Assembly (NCBI GenBank): GCA_003501485.1
Contig: DNPJ01000032.1
Coordinates: 31,838 to 56,800, forward strand
DNA length: 24,963 bases
DNA from: Bacillota bacterium
GTDB lineage: Bacteria; Bacillota_I; Bacilli_A; RFN20; CAG-826
Direction of reading: 5' to 3'
The notes below the pieces were generated by a model. The model was not told the DNA's origin, did no database searches, and saw only the letters and a list, made by a program, of their open reading frames with translations. Every line of letters starts with the position of its first letter. The first letter of the stretch is position 1. Of this stretch, positions 16,287 to 24,208 are shown piece by piece. A program made the translations under genes and the position numbers.

Positions 16287-17147
16287 TTATAATTCCTCCG
16301 CGAAACGTTTCTTTAATCCTTCGAATGTAAAGAAACCAATTAATAAGAACACTATTGCGTAAACCGCTCCAACCCAAAGTGTGGAGAAGTCAGGCCAAGT
16401 TCCATAATAAAGAACATTTTGAAAACCCTGTACAATTGAAGTCATCGGATTAAAATAAATGAAAATCCATTTATATTTTTGTCTATCACCAGCAAGTATA
16501 TTATCAAGCGAATACATAATAGGGGTGCAATAGCACCAAAACATTGTGACAATTGATAAGATATGTTCCATATCTCTAAAGTATACTGTAATTGATGAAG
16601 TTAAGAAGCAAAGTCCTAGTGCGAATACATATTCAATTATAAATAGAAGCGGTAGCGATAAAAATGGAAGGAAATTGTAAGGTTGTTGATTTACGCCACC
16701 AATAATGTTGGGTCCCGCTAAAAAGCCGGCTTGTACACTATGAATTGTTACATTAATACCAACAACCACGAAAATAATAATGAAACAATAAAGCATATTT
16801 ATAAATGCTGTTGTTACATATGATATCGGCAGTACTTCTCTTGGGAATCTAATTTTAGTAACGAGTGATTTTTGATTTAAAACAGCGCCAGAACCACCAG
16901 CAGCGGATGTTTGAATAAAAATCCAAGGAATCAAACCGACAAATAAATATAAATAGAAATCGTTTATGTTAGATTTTAGCAAAACGCCAAATAATAATGT
17001 ATAAACTAAAAGTTGAAGAAGTGGATTTAAAAATGTCCAAAGAAAACCTAAAACAGAACCTTTGTATCGGCCTCTTAATTCTCTATGGACTAATCCGAAG
17101 ACCATTTGGCGGTAGTCAAATATATCTTTGAAAACATTATTCTTCAT
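16287..17147 (-). CDS. wzm: ABC polysaccharide exporter permease
   Basis: This 286-residue membrane subunit of the ABC-2/Wzm family pairs with the ATPase encoded next. It has a cytoplasmic amphipathic start with LVHRELRGRYKGSVLGFLW (19-37), the typical coupling-helix region followed by Asn-Pro in the first membrane helix. About six membrane helices follow, with HILSIVTMFWCYCTPIMYSL toward the C-terminal half, including the family's conserved Trp/Pro-containing stretch. TagG of teichoic-acid export is the closest known alternative role in Gram-positive cells; the glycan-synthesis neighbours favour a polysaccharide. The start overlaps the end of the reductase gene by 11 bases and lacks an obvious ribosome binding site, so translation probably depends on coupling. 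Confidence 0.93.
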   Translation of the reverse strand: MKNNVFKDIFDYRQMVFGLVHRELRGRYKGSVLGFLWTFLNPLLQLLVYTLLFGVLLKSNINDFYLYLFVGLIPWIFIQTSAAGGSGAVLNQKSLVTKIRFPREVLPISYVTTAFINMLYCFIIIFVVVGINVTIHSVQAGFLAGPNIIGGVNQQPYNFLPFLSLPLLFIIEYVFALGLCFLTSSITVYFRDMEHILSIVTMFWCYCTPIMYSLDNILAGDRQKYKWIFIYFNPMTSIVQGFQNVLYYGTWPDFSTLWVGAVYAIVFLLIGFFTFEGLKKRFAEEL

Positions 17148-18075
17148 CTGCTTTATTTCTAAAATATTTTAGAACTCCCATTAGTGTTTCATCTATATTA
17201 TGCTTTGCTTTAAAATCAGTGTCTTTTTTAAGTTTGTTTATATTTGCTTTAATTTCAGGCGTATCAACTGGTCTAAATTTATTTTTATCAACAACAATAT
17301 TAATTTTTGCATTAGAGTATGAAATTAATTTATTTAGTATTTCTGAAATTGCAATACAGTTACCGGAGCCGACATTATAAAGTTCTCCGCTTCGACCTTT
17401 TTCGATTAATAAGCGATATGCGTTTACTATATCTCTAACATCGGAAAAATCTCTTTTAGCGGACAAATTTCCTACATATATATTTCCTTGTTGGCTTGTT
17501 TTTTCTATCTCTACAATTTGTTTAGCAAAATCAGCAACTACAAATTGCGTGGATTGTCCAGGGCCAATATGATTAAAAGATCTAGCACAAATAACATCAA
17601 AACCATAATTTTTATGGTAAATTAAAGCAATTTTTTCTTGTGTCACCTTGCTTAATGCGTAGAAGTTTAAAGGATCAGTTTCACAATTTTCATCTATTAG
17701 ATTTTTATCAACTTTCCCATATTCTTCACTTGAACCAACGATTAAAATTCTAGGCTTTAGATTTAATTTTCTTAATGCTTCAAAAATGTTAACGATTCCC
17801 ATTACATTTATATTGAAAGTTAATGTTGGATTTTCCCATGATAATTTAACCGACGATTGAGCGGCTAAATGAATAATATAGTCTGGTCTTATGTCGCTTA
17901 AGACTTTAAAAACATCATCCTCATCGAGAATGTTTAAATCGACGCACTGACCTTCAAAATTTTGTTTTTGATTAATTAATTTGCTACCGAAAATATCATA
18001 TCCGTTATCAATTAAATTTTGACAAAGATAAGGGCCTACAAAACCTGATGCTCCGATAACAAGTATTCTTTTCAT
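17137..18075 (-). CDS. rmd: GDP-6-deoxy-D-mannose reductase (GDP-4-keto-6-deoxy-mannose reductase)
   Basis: This short-chain dehydrogenase of the extended type reduces the 4-keto product of the dehydratase encoded just upstream to GDP-D-rhamnose. The Rossmann GASGFVG is at 8-14, the catalytic Ser/Glu region GSSEEYG at 114-120, and YxxxK at Tyr139/Lys143. ARSFNHIGPGQ (about 164-174) and the later LSAKRDFSDVRDIV are typical of Rmd rather than of GDP-fucose synthase, which epimerises as well. The C4 epimer GDP-6-deoxy-talose is a possible alternative product. The 312-residue length is normal. Its ATG shares one base with the stop of the dehydratase gene (TAATG), and its end overlaps the permease gene. 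Confidence 0.87.
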   Translation of the reverse strand: MKRILVIGASGFVGPYLCQNLIDNGYDIFGSKLINQKQNFEGQCVDLNILDEDDVFKVLSDIRPDYIIHLAAQSSVKLSWENPTLTFNINVMGIVNIFEALRKLNLKPRILIVGSSEEYGKVDKNLIDENCETDPLNFYALSKVTQEKIALIYHKNYGFDVICARSFNHIGPGQSTQFVVADFAKQIVEIEKTSQQGNIYVGNLSAKRDFSDVRDIVNAYRLLIEKGRSGELYNVGSGNCIAISEILNKLISYSNAKINIVVDKNKFRPVDTPEIKANINKLKKDTDFKAKHNIDETLMGVLKYFRNKADEE

Positions 18076-19091
18076 TATTTTTCGTTTTTAACAAGTTCTA
18101 GATCGTTTTTAACCATACGAGAAACAAGTTCTTCGAAACTAATTTCTCTTTTCCAACCTAATTTAGTTTCAGCTTTTGTTGGATTTCCAATTAATAATTC
18201 AACTTCGGCAGGGCGATAGAAGTCTTTATTAACTTTTACAAGGACTTTACCAGTATTTTTATCAACGCCAACTTCATCAATTCCTTCGCCTTTAAATTCA
18301 ATATCAATGCCAAGTGCATTAAATGCTGCTTTTGCGAAATCGCGAACTGTTCTTGTTTCACCAGTGGCAACAACGTAATCATCAGGTTTATCTTGTTGAA
18401 GCATTAAATACATCGCGCGAACATAATCTTTTGAATGACCCCAGTCTCTTTTTGCATCAAGATTTCCAAGTTCAATATGGTCTTGAAGACCAAGTTTAAT
18501 TCTTGCTGCCCCATGAGTGATTTTTCTCGTAACAAATTCTAAGCCACGTCTTTCTGATTCGTGATTGAATAAAATTCCTGAACAGGCAAATAATCCATAT
18601 GATTCACGATAATTAATTGTTATCCAATGGCCATATAATTTTGCGACGCCATAAGGGCTTCTTGGATAAAATGGTGTTGTTTCCGATTGTGGAATTGCTT
18701 GTACTTTGCCAAACATTTCACTTGTTGACGCTTGATAAAACCTGATTTTTGGATTAATAAGTCTTATAGCTTCAAGCATGTTTAATACACCTAGTCCATC
18801 TATTTCGGCAGTGGAAATAGGGGAATCCCATGATGATTTTACAAACGATTGAGCCGCTAAATTATATACTTCATCTGGCTCAGATATTTTAAGTGCATCA
18901 ATTAATGAAGCAACATCTGTCATATCAGCATATATAAATTTTATTTGGTCTTTTAAATGTTCAACATTTCCGTAGTCTTCTTTTGATTTTCTACGGATAA
19001 TTCCAAATACTTTATATCCTTTTTCGAGTAAAAGTTCGGCAAGATAACTTCCGTCTTGTCCAGTAATTCCAGTAATTAATGCATGTTTCAT
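18075..19091 (-). CDS. gmd: GDP-mannose 4,6-dehydratase
   Basis: This NADP-dependent enzyme converts GDP-D-mannose to GDP-4-keto-6-deoxy-D-mannose, the common precursor of GDP-D-rhamnose and GDP-L-fucose. The GITGQDGSYL start gives the GxxGxxG loop (8-14). The catalytic TSEMFG (Thr123, Glu125), the YGVAK site (Tyr147, Lys151) and the NHESERRG segment that binds cofactor between subunits are all present. At 338 residues it belongs to the shorter bacterial type (Escherichia coli Gmd is about 373). An AAAAGGA ribosome binding site eight bases before the ATG fixes the start. A TG-T-TATAAA element at 19125-19133 may give this gene and the exporter genes a promoter separate from the upstream transferase. 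Its product is consumed by the reductase encoded directly downstream. Confidence 0.96.
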   Translation of the reverse strand: MKHALITGITGQDGSYLAELLLEKGYKVFGIIRRKSKEDYGNVEHLKDQIKFIYADMTDVASLIDALKISEPDEVYNLAAQSFVKSSWDSPISTAEIDGLGVLNMLEAIRLINPKIRFYQASTSEMFGKVQAIPQSETTPFYPRSPYGVAKLYGHWITINYRESYGLFACSGILFNHESERRGLEFVTRKITHGAARIKLGLQDHIELGNLDAKRDWGHSKDYVRAMYLMLQQDKPDDYVVATGETRTVRDFAKAAFNALGIDIEFKGEGIDEVGVDKNTGKVLVKVNKDFYRPAEVELLIGNPTKAETKLGWKREISFEELVSRMVKNDLELVKNEK

Positions 19092-19124
19092 TTCTTAAAT
19101 CCTTTTTAAATTGAATGTATTTAT

Positions 19125-19133
19125 TTTATAACA
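19125..19133 (-). promoter_or_regulatory. Putative internal promoter (extended -10) before gmd
   Basis: Read on the minus strand, TG-T-TATAAA lies about 34 bases upstream of the gmd start, with an AAAAGGA ribosome binding site between them (19100-19106). It sits in the only sizeable gap (19092-19160) of the minus-strand operon. A six-base inverted repeat (ATATTG/CAATAT) lies just upstream and has no T run, so it does not look like a terminator. Confidence 0.4.
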
Positions 19134-19160
19134 TATTGTAAACAATATCACTTATATTTA

Positions 19161-19811
19161 TTAAACACCTTTAGCTTTAAAAACGGCAGGAACAGTTAAA
19201 ATAATCATTTTTAAATCAAAAAATACGCTTCTTTTGTAATAATATGCGAGTTCTAATTTTTGTCTTTCTCCATCATCATATTCAGCGCTTCCTCGGCCGT
19301 AAATCTGCCAGTAACCTGTTAGTCCAGGTTTTCCTGATGTAATAATTTTTTGTTCTTCTTGTGTAAAATTGTCTTCAAGTTCATGAATTGTTATCGGTCT
19401 AGTTCCAACAAAAGACATTTGACCTATAAATATATTGAATAATTGAGGCAACTCATCGAGTGATGTTTTTCTAAAGAATTTTCCAACTTTTGTTATTCTA
19501 GGATCATCATTTAATTTTCTTTCTTTATCCCAAATTTGTTTTTGCTCAGGGCTTAAATATTTATCAATATTTGTTTCAGCATCTTCATACATAGTTCTAA
19601 ATTTTAAAACATGTATTATTTTTTTATTTTTTCCAACTCGTGAATCCTTAAAAATTATTGGACCTTTGCTCGTACATTTGATAATAATTGCAATGACTAA
19701 CATTGGAATTGCAAGGATAATTATTGCAATAAAAGACATTATTATATCGAATACCCTTTTTACGGCAAAATATAACCAATTTCCTTTAATTTTTGAGTTA
19801 TTTGTTTTCAT
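19161..19811 (-). CDS. Polyprenyl-phosphate sugar-1-phosphate transferase (initiating transferase)
   Basis: This enzyme starts the glycan by moving a sugar-1-phosphate from a nucleotide sugar to undecaprenyl phosphate on the inner face of the membrane. At 216 residues it is the minimal monotopic form (PglC/EpsL-like), with one N-terminal hydrophobic re-entrant helix (about 22-45) after KRVFDIIMS. Family motifs follow: LKFRTM (69-74), the DDPRITKVGKFFRKTSLDEL region (101-120), which carries the catalytic Glu and Asp, MSFVGTRP (131-138) and GKPGLTGYWQIYGRG. The long multi-helix N-terminal domain of WbaP/WcaJ is absent. The transferred sugar is not evident. It overlaps the end of the upstream fusion gene by 14 bases. 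Confidence 0.92.
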   Translation of the reverse strand: MKTNNSKIKGNWLYFAVKRVFDIIMSFIAIIILAIPMLVIAIIIKCTSKGPIIFKDSRVGKNKKIIHVLKFRTMYEDAETNIDKYLSPEQKQIWDKERKLNDDPRITKVGKFFRKTSLDELPQLFNIFIGQMSFVGTRPITIHELEDNFTQEEQKIITSGKPGLTGYWQIYGRGSAEYDDGERQKLELAYYYKRSVFFDLKMIILTVPAVFKAKGV

Positions 19812-21099
19812 AATCTTTTTCTAATATTTTATTTACACATTCATACAAAGAATCGCCAATAATATCAGGTTTGACATCTTTATTTTTAGGTCCTACAATC
19901 ATTGCGGTTTTGCAATTAGCATTTTGCCCACATAATATATCTAAATCGGCATCACCAATAAACCACGATTTTGAAAAATCTATATTGAATCTTTTTTGTG
20001 CCTTTAGTAGCATTCCAATTTTTGGTTTTCTGCAATCACAGTCAATTTTTAATTCTTTTACTTCACCAGGAAATCCGCTTTCTGGGTAATGTGGGCAAAA
20101 ATATATCGCATCTAAATATGCTCCCTCTTTTCCCAATAATGTTTCCATTTTTTTGTGTATTTCATCTAATCCTTTAAAAGTTAAATCTCCGCGAGAAATA
20201 ACAGGTTGATTTGTTATGACAATTGCTAAATATCCTGCTTCATTTATTTTTTTAATTGCTTCAGCAGCATGTGGGAGAAGCTCAAATTGATTTATATCAG
20301 AAAGATGTCCACGATGAATATTGATCGTTCCATCTCTATCTAGAAAAATTGCTTTCTGAGGATGAGAAATGTTTTTGTTTGAAACAATATTATTTTTGAT
20401 ATCATTTGTTACGCTTTGAAGCCTATCAATTGTTCCTGCATCTTTTACATATTCGCTTGAAGAATATGAAAATACTCTATTTGTGGGAATAAGGCCATTT
20501 ATAAAGTCTTTTTCCATATCTTTTTTTTCAAGTTTGTCGAAATATTCTAATGCTTTTGGTGAAACAATATATATTCCAGCATTAACTAGATTATGATAAA
20601 AATAATTCCTAACATTGTGCTTTGAATCTATTGCTTTAACAATATTGTTTTCATCAACAATTAAGAGATCGCTATCGAAAGGATGCGAATTTGGATGTGA
20701 AAAAAGTGTAATTAAGGCATTATTAACTTTGTGAAAATTAATCATTTTTTCAAAATCAATATCTTCAATTAAGTCTCCAAAAAGCAAAACAAAATCATTT
20801 TTCATTTTATCTTTTAAGTAATATAAAGACCCTGCCGACCCTAGTGGTTCTGTTTCTTCAATGTAGTTAATATTAACTCCGAAAGAAGAACCATCTTTAA
20901 AATAGGCCTTAATAACGTTACCTAAATATCCAACAACAATAGTAATATCCAAAATGTTTGATGCCTTTAAGGTTTCAATTTGTCTTTCGAGAATTGATTT
21001 ATTATCTAATTTGACCATTGGCTTAGGAATCTCATGCACTAGATTGCCTAGTCTTGTGCCTTTGCCGCCAGCCATAATAACTGCATTTGTGTTTACCAT
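19798..21099 (-). CDS. Fusion of heptose-1-phosphate guanylyltransferase (HddC-like) and heptose 1,7-bisphosphate phosphatase (GmhB-like)
   Basis: Residues 1-235 are a nucleotidyltransferase: MAGGKGTRL (9-17), PKPMV (25-29), EPLGSAG (84-90), FGDLIED (107-113) and LVNAGIYIV (171-179), as in HddC. Residues about 248-433 are a HAD phosphatase of the GmhB type: FLDRDGTIN (252-260, Asp254 and Asp256), ITNQ (295-298), FCPHYP (334-339) with CDCRKPK (354-360), whose Cys335, His337, Cys354 and Cys356 should bind zinc, and GDADLDI (382-388). Together they carry out the last two steps to GDP-D-glycero-D-manno-heptose. If the first domain instead uses mannose-1-phosphate, it would make GDP-mannose, which this locus otherwise lacks. 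The gene heads the minus-strand operon. No ribosome binding site precedes the ATG. Confidence 0.88.
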   Translation of the reverse strand: MVNTNAVIMAGGKGTRLGNLVHEIPKPMVKLDNKSILERQIETLKASNILDITIVVGYLGNVIKAYFKDGSSFGVNINYIEETEPLGSAGSLYYLKDKMKNDFVLLFGDLIEDIDFEKMINFHKVNNALITLFSHPNSHPFDSDLLIVDENNIVKAIDSKHNVRNYFYHNLVNAGIYIVSPKALEYFDKLEKKDMEKDFINGLIPTNRVFSYSSSEYVKDAGTIDRLQSVTNDIKNNIVSNKNISHPQKAIFLDRDGTINIHRGHLSDINQFELLPHAAEAIKKINEAGYLAIVITNQPVISRGDLTFKGLDEIHKKMETLLGKEGAYLDAIYFCPHYPESGFPGEVKELKIDCDCRKPKIGMLLKAQKRFNIDFSKSWFIGDADLDILCGQNANCKTAMIVGPKNKDVKPDIIGDSLYECVNKILEKDYENK

Positions 21100-21105
21100 A
21101 TTGCA

Positions 21106-21114
21106 ATTATATCA
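21106..21114 (-). promoter_or_regulatory. Extended -10 promoter of the minus-strand polysaccharide operon, probably leaderless
   Basis: On the minus strand the sequence TG-A-TATAAT is followed by six bases and then the ATG at 21099. The expected transcription start is the A of the start codon. The same arrangement is seen at 5738, the head of the other polysaccharide operon, so both may share one expression mode. Confidence 0.55.
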
Positions 21115-21128
21115 TATATAATTAATTT

Positions 21129-21134
21129 TATAAT
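21129..21134 (+). promoter_or_regulatory. Putative -10 (TATAAT) for the MazG-like gene
   Basis: TATAAT lies 19 bases before the ATG at 21154 and just ahead of a GAGGTG ribosome binding site (21143-21148). A second TATAAT occurs at 21117-21122. No matching -35 is evident. It shares the 54-base divergent gap with the minus-strand operon promoter, so the two promoters lie within about 30 bases of each other. Confidence 0.4.
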
Positions 21135-21153
21135 TCATTTTTGAGGTGCCCAT

Positions 21154-21477
21154 ATGAAAAAAGAAACAATTGAAAGAATAAGACGTTTTACAAGTGATAG
21201 GGATTGGGATAAGTTCCATAGTCCAGCGAATCTTGCTAAAACAATTGTTATTGAAGCTTCAGAACTCTTAGAATGTTTCCAATGGAGTGATGAAAATTTT
21301 AAAATAGACAAAGTAAAAGACGAATTAGCGGATGTAATAGTTAATTGCCAAAATTTACTAGATAAATTGAATTTAGATGTTGATGAAATTGTTAATAATA
21401 AAATGGATCAAAATGAAGCAAAATACCCTATTTCAAAAGTTAAAGGTATTGCAAAAAAATATAACGAATTAGATTAA
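21154..21477 (+). CDS. MazG-like nucleotide pyrophosphohydrolase
   Basis: This 107-residue all-alpha enzyme of the MazG/dCTPase (RS21-C6) group should cleave nucleoside triphosphates, often non-canonical or surplus ones, to the monophosphate and pyrophosphate. The metal-binding pattern ExxE-12-28-ExxD is present as Glu34-Glu37 and Glu57-Asp60, within IEASELLECFQW (33-44) and KDELADVI (55-62). The helical C-terminal end carries NEAKYP, also usual for the family. The length is normal for the single-domain type. A GAGGTG ribosome binding site six bases from the ATG supports the start. The next gene begins two bases after the stop without its own ribosome binding site, so the two are likely coupled. 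House-cleaning of the nucleotide pool is the expected role. Confidence 0.88.
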   Translation: MKKETIERIRRFTSDRDWDKFHSPANLAKTIVIEASELLECFQWSDENFKIDKVKDELADVIVNCQNLLDKLNLDVDEIVNNKMDQNEAKYPISKVKGIAKKYNELD

Positions 21478-21478
21478 T

Positions 21479-22816
21479 ATGAAATTTAATAAAAAAGATT
21501 TAACTTCAAAATTTCTTGAATGTTATAACCATTTTAATGGAAAAAATATTTATTATTTAGATTTAGAAAACGGAGAAATAGGATCAGTTGATAAAACTAC
21601 ATTTGAAAAATTTGCTTCGAATTTTGATTTTAAAAATTTTCTAAAAAAGAAATACTCAATAGACGAACATCTTTATATTTCATTGTTGCTACAAAACAAA
21701 AAAAGAATTATTCCTGCGCCTTATCCAGAAAAAGAGATAAAACAAAATTATTATACTCATGAGCGCAAGATTTCTTATGATGATTTTCGAAAAAAAAGTT
21801 TAATAGAATATATTGAATGTTTCTTCGACGATAGAAACATCTTTGAAATCAAAGCGTCATCAAAGGAAGTTGGCAAATTATATTTGTTAATGAAAAAATT
21901 ATATGATTGCAATGTTTTTGAGATGTTTTCAAAAGAAAATATTATTCGGATTGAATTCGGGACAATAGATTATTATTGTTTGATTAATAGTGAAGACAAA
22001 GTCATTACTATTGAAACTGGGAATGAAGGATTATCCAATTTAGTTACTATTATTAATGGGAATAAAGATATAGATATTGATGTCGTTAATTGTTTTAGAA
22101 ATGCAATTACAATTAGGTTTGTTAAAGAAAATATTGCTAGAGAAACCGCTATTAATAATTATCTAAAATACGAGTCTCCCGAAACAGATTTTGATGAATA
22201 TGTGCCTTGCTTTGAAATTGACAACTATTGTTTAAGATATAATGACTATATTAGAAAAACCACTTATGAAGAAATTGCAGAGATTTTAAATAGCCTTATT
22301 TTTATAGTTAAATATATAAAAAATAACGATTTGAAATACAAAGAAAAAGATTCATTTTATTATTTAAGTGATAAAAAGAAAGTTATAAAGACAAATATTC
22401 TTAATTTTGCTGTGCCCGTTTGTTTTGTTAATTTGAACCCTCTTGTTGGCATAAGAAACAATATTTTAGTTAATGAGTACCAAAGTATCGAATTTAAGAT
22501 TTTTAAAAACAAAGAGAAATCTTTTAGAAACGCAACAAAGACAGTTACTAGTTTTTTAATTATGGCATATGACATTAAGAAGGGTGATTTGATATTAGAG
22601 AAAAAGATTTCACATTCAGATAGTTTTGTTAAGGAATTTAATACAATATTGATAGATTTTTTCTCAAAGCACGGCATTGCAAAAAATATTATTGTCACAA
22701 ATCTGTTTGATGCCTTTGTTGTGCGATCGGCTGGTGGAAACAAAGTTAAGGTTATTAAATCTATTTGTAAAAATATTGATGAGATTATTAACGAAACACC
22801 AACAATCGATGCTTAA
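21479..22816 (+). CDS. Uncharacterised 445-residue protein; C-terminal part DUF6930-like (tentative)
   Basis: I do not recognise this protein with confidence. It is soluble, Lys/Asp/Ile-rich, with no signal peptide or membrane segment. The N-terminal part starts with a strand-turn segment IYYLDLENGEIG (about 24-35), faintly like the start of UPF0158-type proteins. The C-terminal part (about 350-440) has two paired strands, an acidic-hydrophobic helix and a segment FFSKHGIAKNIIV. This looks like DUF6930, a domain seen in some bacterial and plasmid proteins of unknown role. The gene follows the MazG-like gene by two bases, with no ribosome binding site of its own, and faces the lipoprotein gene tail-to-tail with no gap. 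Lysine-rich composition and lack of enzyme motifs suggest a structural or binding role, not an identified enzyme. Confidence 0.6.
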   Translation: MKFNKKDLTSKFLECYNHFNGKNIYYLDLENGEIGSVDKTTFEKFASNFDFKNFLKKKYSIDEHLYISLLLQNKKRIIPAPYPEKEIKQNYYTHERKISYDDFRKKSLIEYIECFFDDRNIFEIKASSKEVGKLYLLMKKLYDCNVFEMFSKENIIRIEFGTIDYYCLINSEDKVITIETGNEGLSNLVTIINGNKDIDIDVVNCFRNAITIRFVKENIARETAINNYLKYESPETDFDEYVPCFEIDNYCLRYNDYIRKTTYEEIAEILNSLIFIVKYIKNNDLKYKEKDSFYYLSDKKKVIKTNILNFAVPVCFVNLNPLVGIRNNILVNEYQSIEFKIFKNKEKSFRNATKTVTSFLIMAYDIKKGDLILEKKISHSDSFVKEFNTILIDFFSKHGIAKNIIVTNLFDAFVVRSAGGNKVKVIKSICKNIDEIINETPTIDA

Positions 22817-24160
22817 TTATTCAATAACAGTTATATTGTTAACATTTAATATTTGTATTTGCCAATAGTGATTTGTGTTATATCCGTATGTAGTGAAGTA
22901 AACGCGTATTTTTTTGTCTCCGTTTTCACTTTCATAAAAAGCGCCGAATTTTGTATTTGCAATATCGGACTCTTTATTTAAACCCGTTTCACTTTCATTG
23001 TTAATCCTTAATGCTTTTCCGTTTTGTTCGTTAAGAGCGGAATTGAAATAATTTTCGTTATATTCATCAGTTAAAACCATATTGATTTTACCGCTGTAAT
23101 ATGAATATGAAACATATCCTTCAAAATAATGAATTTGTTGTGCAACATTTTCATATTCTTGATAGTGTGAGTTTTTGAGTTTATCTTTATCAGGAGTCAA
23201 TTTCCATAACTCTTTTGCGGTGATTTTTGTAGCTTTGGTTAAATTATAGTTGATATTATTTTCACTTATTTTGCTATCTAAATATTGGATTTCAGGTATA
23301 TAGTTATACATCGTCAAAACACCAATTACTACATAGGTTTTACTATTATTAAGTTCTTCTTCAGTTTTAACGCTATTGAAGTTGTTGTTTAGTTTTGAAT
23401 GTCCGTGAACGCGTATAACATATTCCTCGTTTGCAAATAATGCGACTGCGTTTTCGACTTTATCTACATATTTGCCTTCAAATGAAACAATTCCGCCATA
23501 AGCGATGCCTTTATTATTAACTTTTAGTTTATTGTCCAATGAATAAATTTCAGCCATTGATTTAGTTGAACCTGTGAATGATTTCAATAAATCATAATTT
23601 AGATTTGTTGGAACGCTATGCTCCCATACATAATCTTCCATGATTAATTCATTTTGTCCTAAATAATTATTTAAAACACCTTTAAAAGTATAATAAGAAG
23701 TATCACCATATTCGTATTTAGAAAAAACATTGTTATATCTATCAGCGTTGACGCCAACATAAATGTAGCCAGTTTCATCAAAAACAAACAATTTGTACGC
23801 ATTATCTGATCTATATCCTTTTTGAGTGCAATTAATAGACTCAGCAAACATCATTCTTCCTGTAATTGAAACATATTTATTAGATACATTATTTACTTCT
23901 TCGGTTAGAACAATTTTGTCACATAGTTCATTTGCTTCTTTAATAGTTACCTTTTCATATATTTTTTGTTCTTCACTTGAACTAGATGAAGAAGACGAAT
24001 TTATAGATGAAGACGAACTATCATCGGTTGACGAATCTAGACTTGAAATTGTGGTTGTGGAGCTTTGACTAGAATTTGTTCCTGCATCATCATTTGATGA
24101 ATGTCCGCATCCAGTGAGTAAAGAAAGAAATAAAATAAGCGATAATATTTGTTTTTTCAT
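22817..24160 (-). CDS. Secreted lipoprotein with Ser-rich linker and OB-like beta domains
   Basis: A Lys-Lys start and hydrophobic core (5-15) lead to the lipobox LLTGC, so Cys18 would be lipidated and the mature protein anchored on the outer face of the membrane. Residues about 19-63 are a Ser/Thr/Asp-rich low-complexity linker, including runs of six or more serines. The rest is beta-rich, with segments such as YVSITGRMMFAE and YYTFKGVLNNYLGQNE that look like OB-fold strands, possibly repeated two or three times. OB-like domains in such lipoproteins often bind nucleic acid or glycan, but no ligand can be named here. There is no Shine-Dalgarno sequence before the ATG at 24160, and a -10-like hexamer sits seven or eight bases upstream. 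A terminator separates it from the ABC gene. Confidence 0.75.
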   Translation of the reverse strand: MKKQILSLILFLSLLTGCGHSSNDDAGTNSSQSSTTTISSLDSSTDDSSSSSINSSSSSSSSEEQKIYEKVTIKEANELCDKIVLTEEVNNVSNKYVSITGRMMFAESINCTQKGYRSDNAYKLFVFDETGYIYVGVNADRYNNVFSKYEYGDTSYYTFKGVLNNYLGQNELIMEDYVWEHSVPTNLNYDLLKSFTGSTKSMAEIYSLDNKLKVNNKGIAYGGIVSFEGKYVDKVENAVALFANEEYVIRVHGHSKLNNNFNSVKTEEELNNSKTYVVIGVLTMYNYIPEIQYLDSKISENNINYNLTKATKITAKELWKLTPDKDKLKNSHYQEYENVAQQIHYFEGYVSYSYYSGKINMVLTDEYNENYFNSALNEQNGKALRINNESETGLNKESDIANTKFGAFYESENGDKKIRVYFTTYGYNTNHYWQIQILNVNNITVIE

Positions 24161-24167
24161 AGGTCTT

Positions 24168-24176
24168 AATTATCCA
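24168..24176 (-). promoter_or_regulatory. Putative extended -10 (TG-G-ATAATT) before the lipoprotein gene
   Basis: On the minus strand this element lies seven bases before the ATG at 24160. The overlapping GATAAT gives eight. No ribosome binding site is present, so a leaderless transcript is possible. The match to consensus is weaker than at 5738 and 21099. The terminator just upstream means the gene needs its own promoter. Confidence 0.3.
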
Positions 24177-24208
24177 CAATTTGACTCATTTTTACAAGGG
24201 CAACAAAA

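Noticed and set aside
19134..19152. Hairpin ATATTG/CAATAT upstream of gmd as an attenuator or terminator
   Set aside because: Only six pairs, nearly all A-T, with no T run; it may simply be part of an AT-rich promoter region.
22360..22743. Minus-strand open frame of 127 codons inside the 445-residue gene
   Set aside because: It lies fully antisense to a longer frame with coding character, has no ribosome binding site and shows no recognisable motif.
23940..24060. Repeated TCATC/GAAGA pattern as a DNA repeat element
   Set aside because: It is the coding sequence of the Ser/Asp low-complexity linker of the lipoprotein, not a separate repeat.
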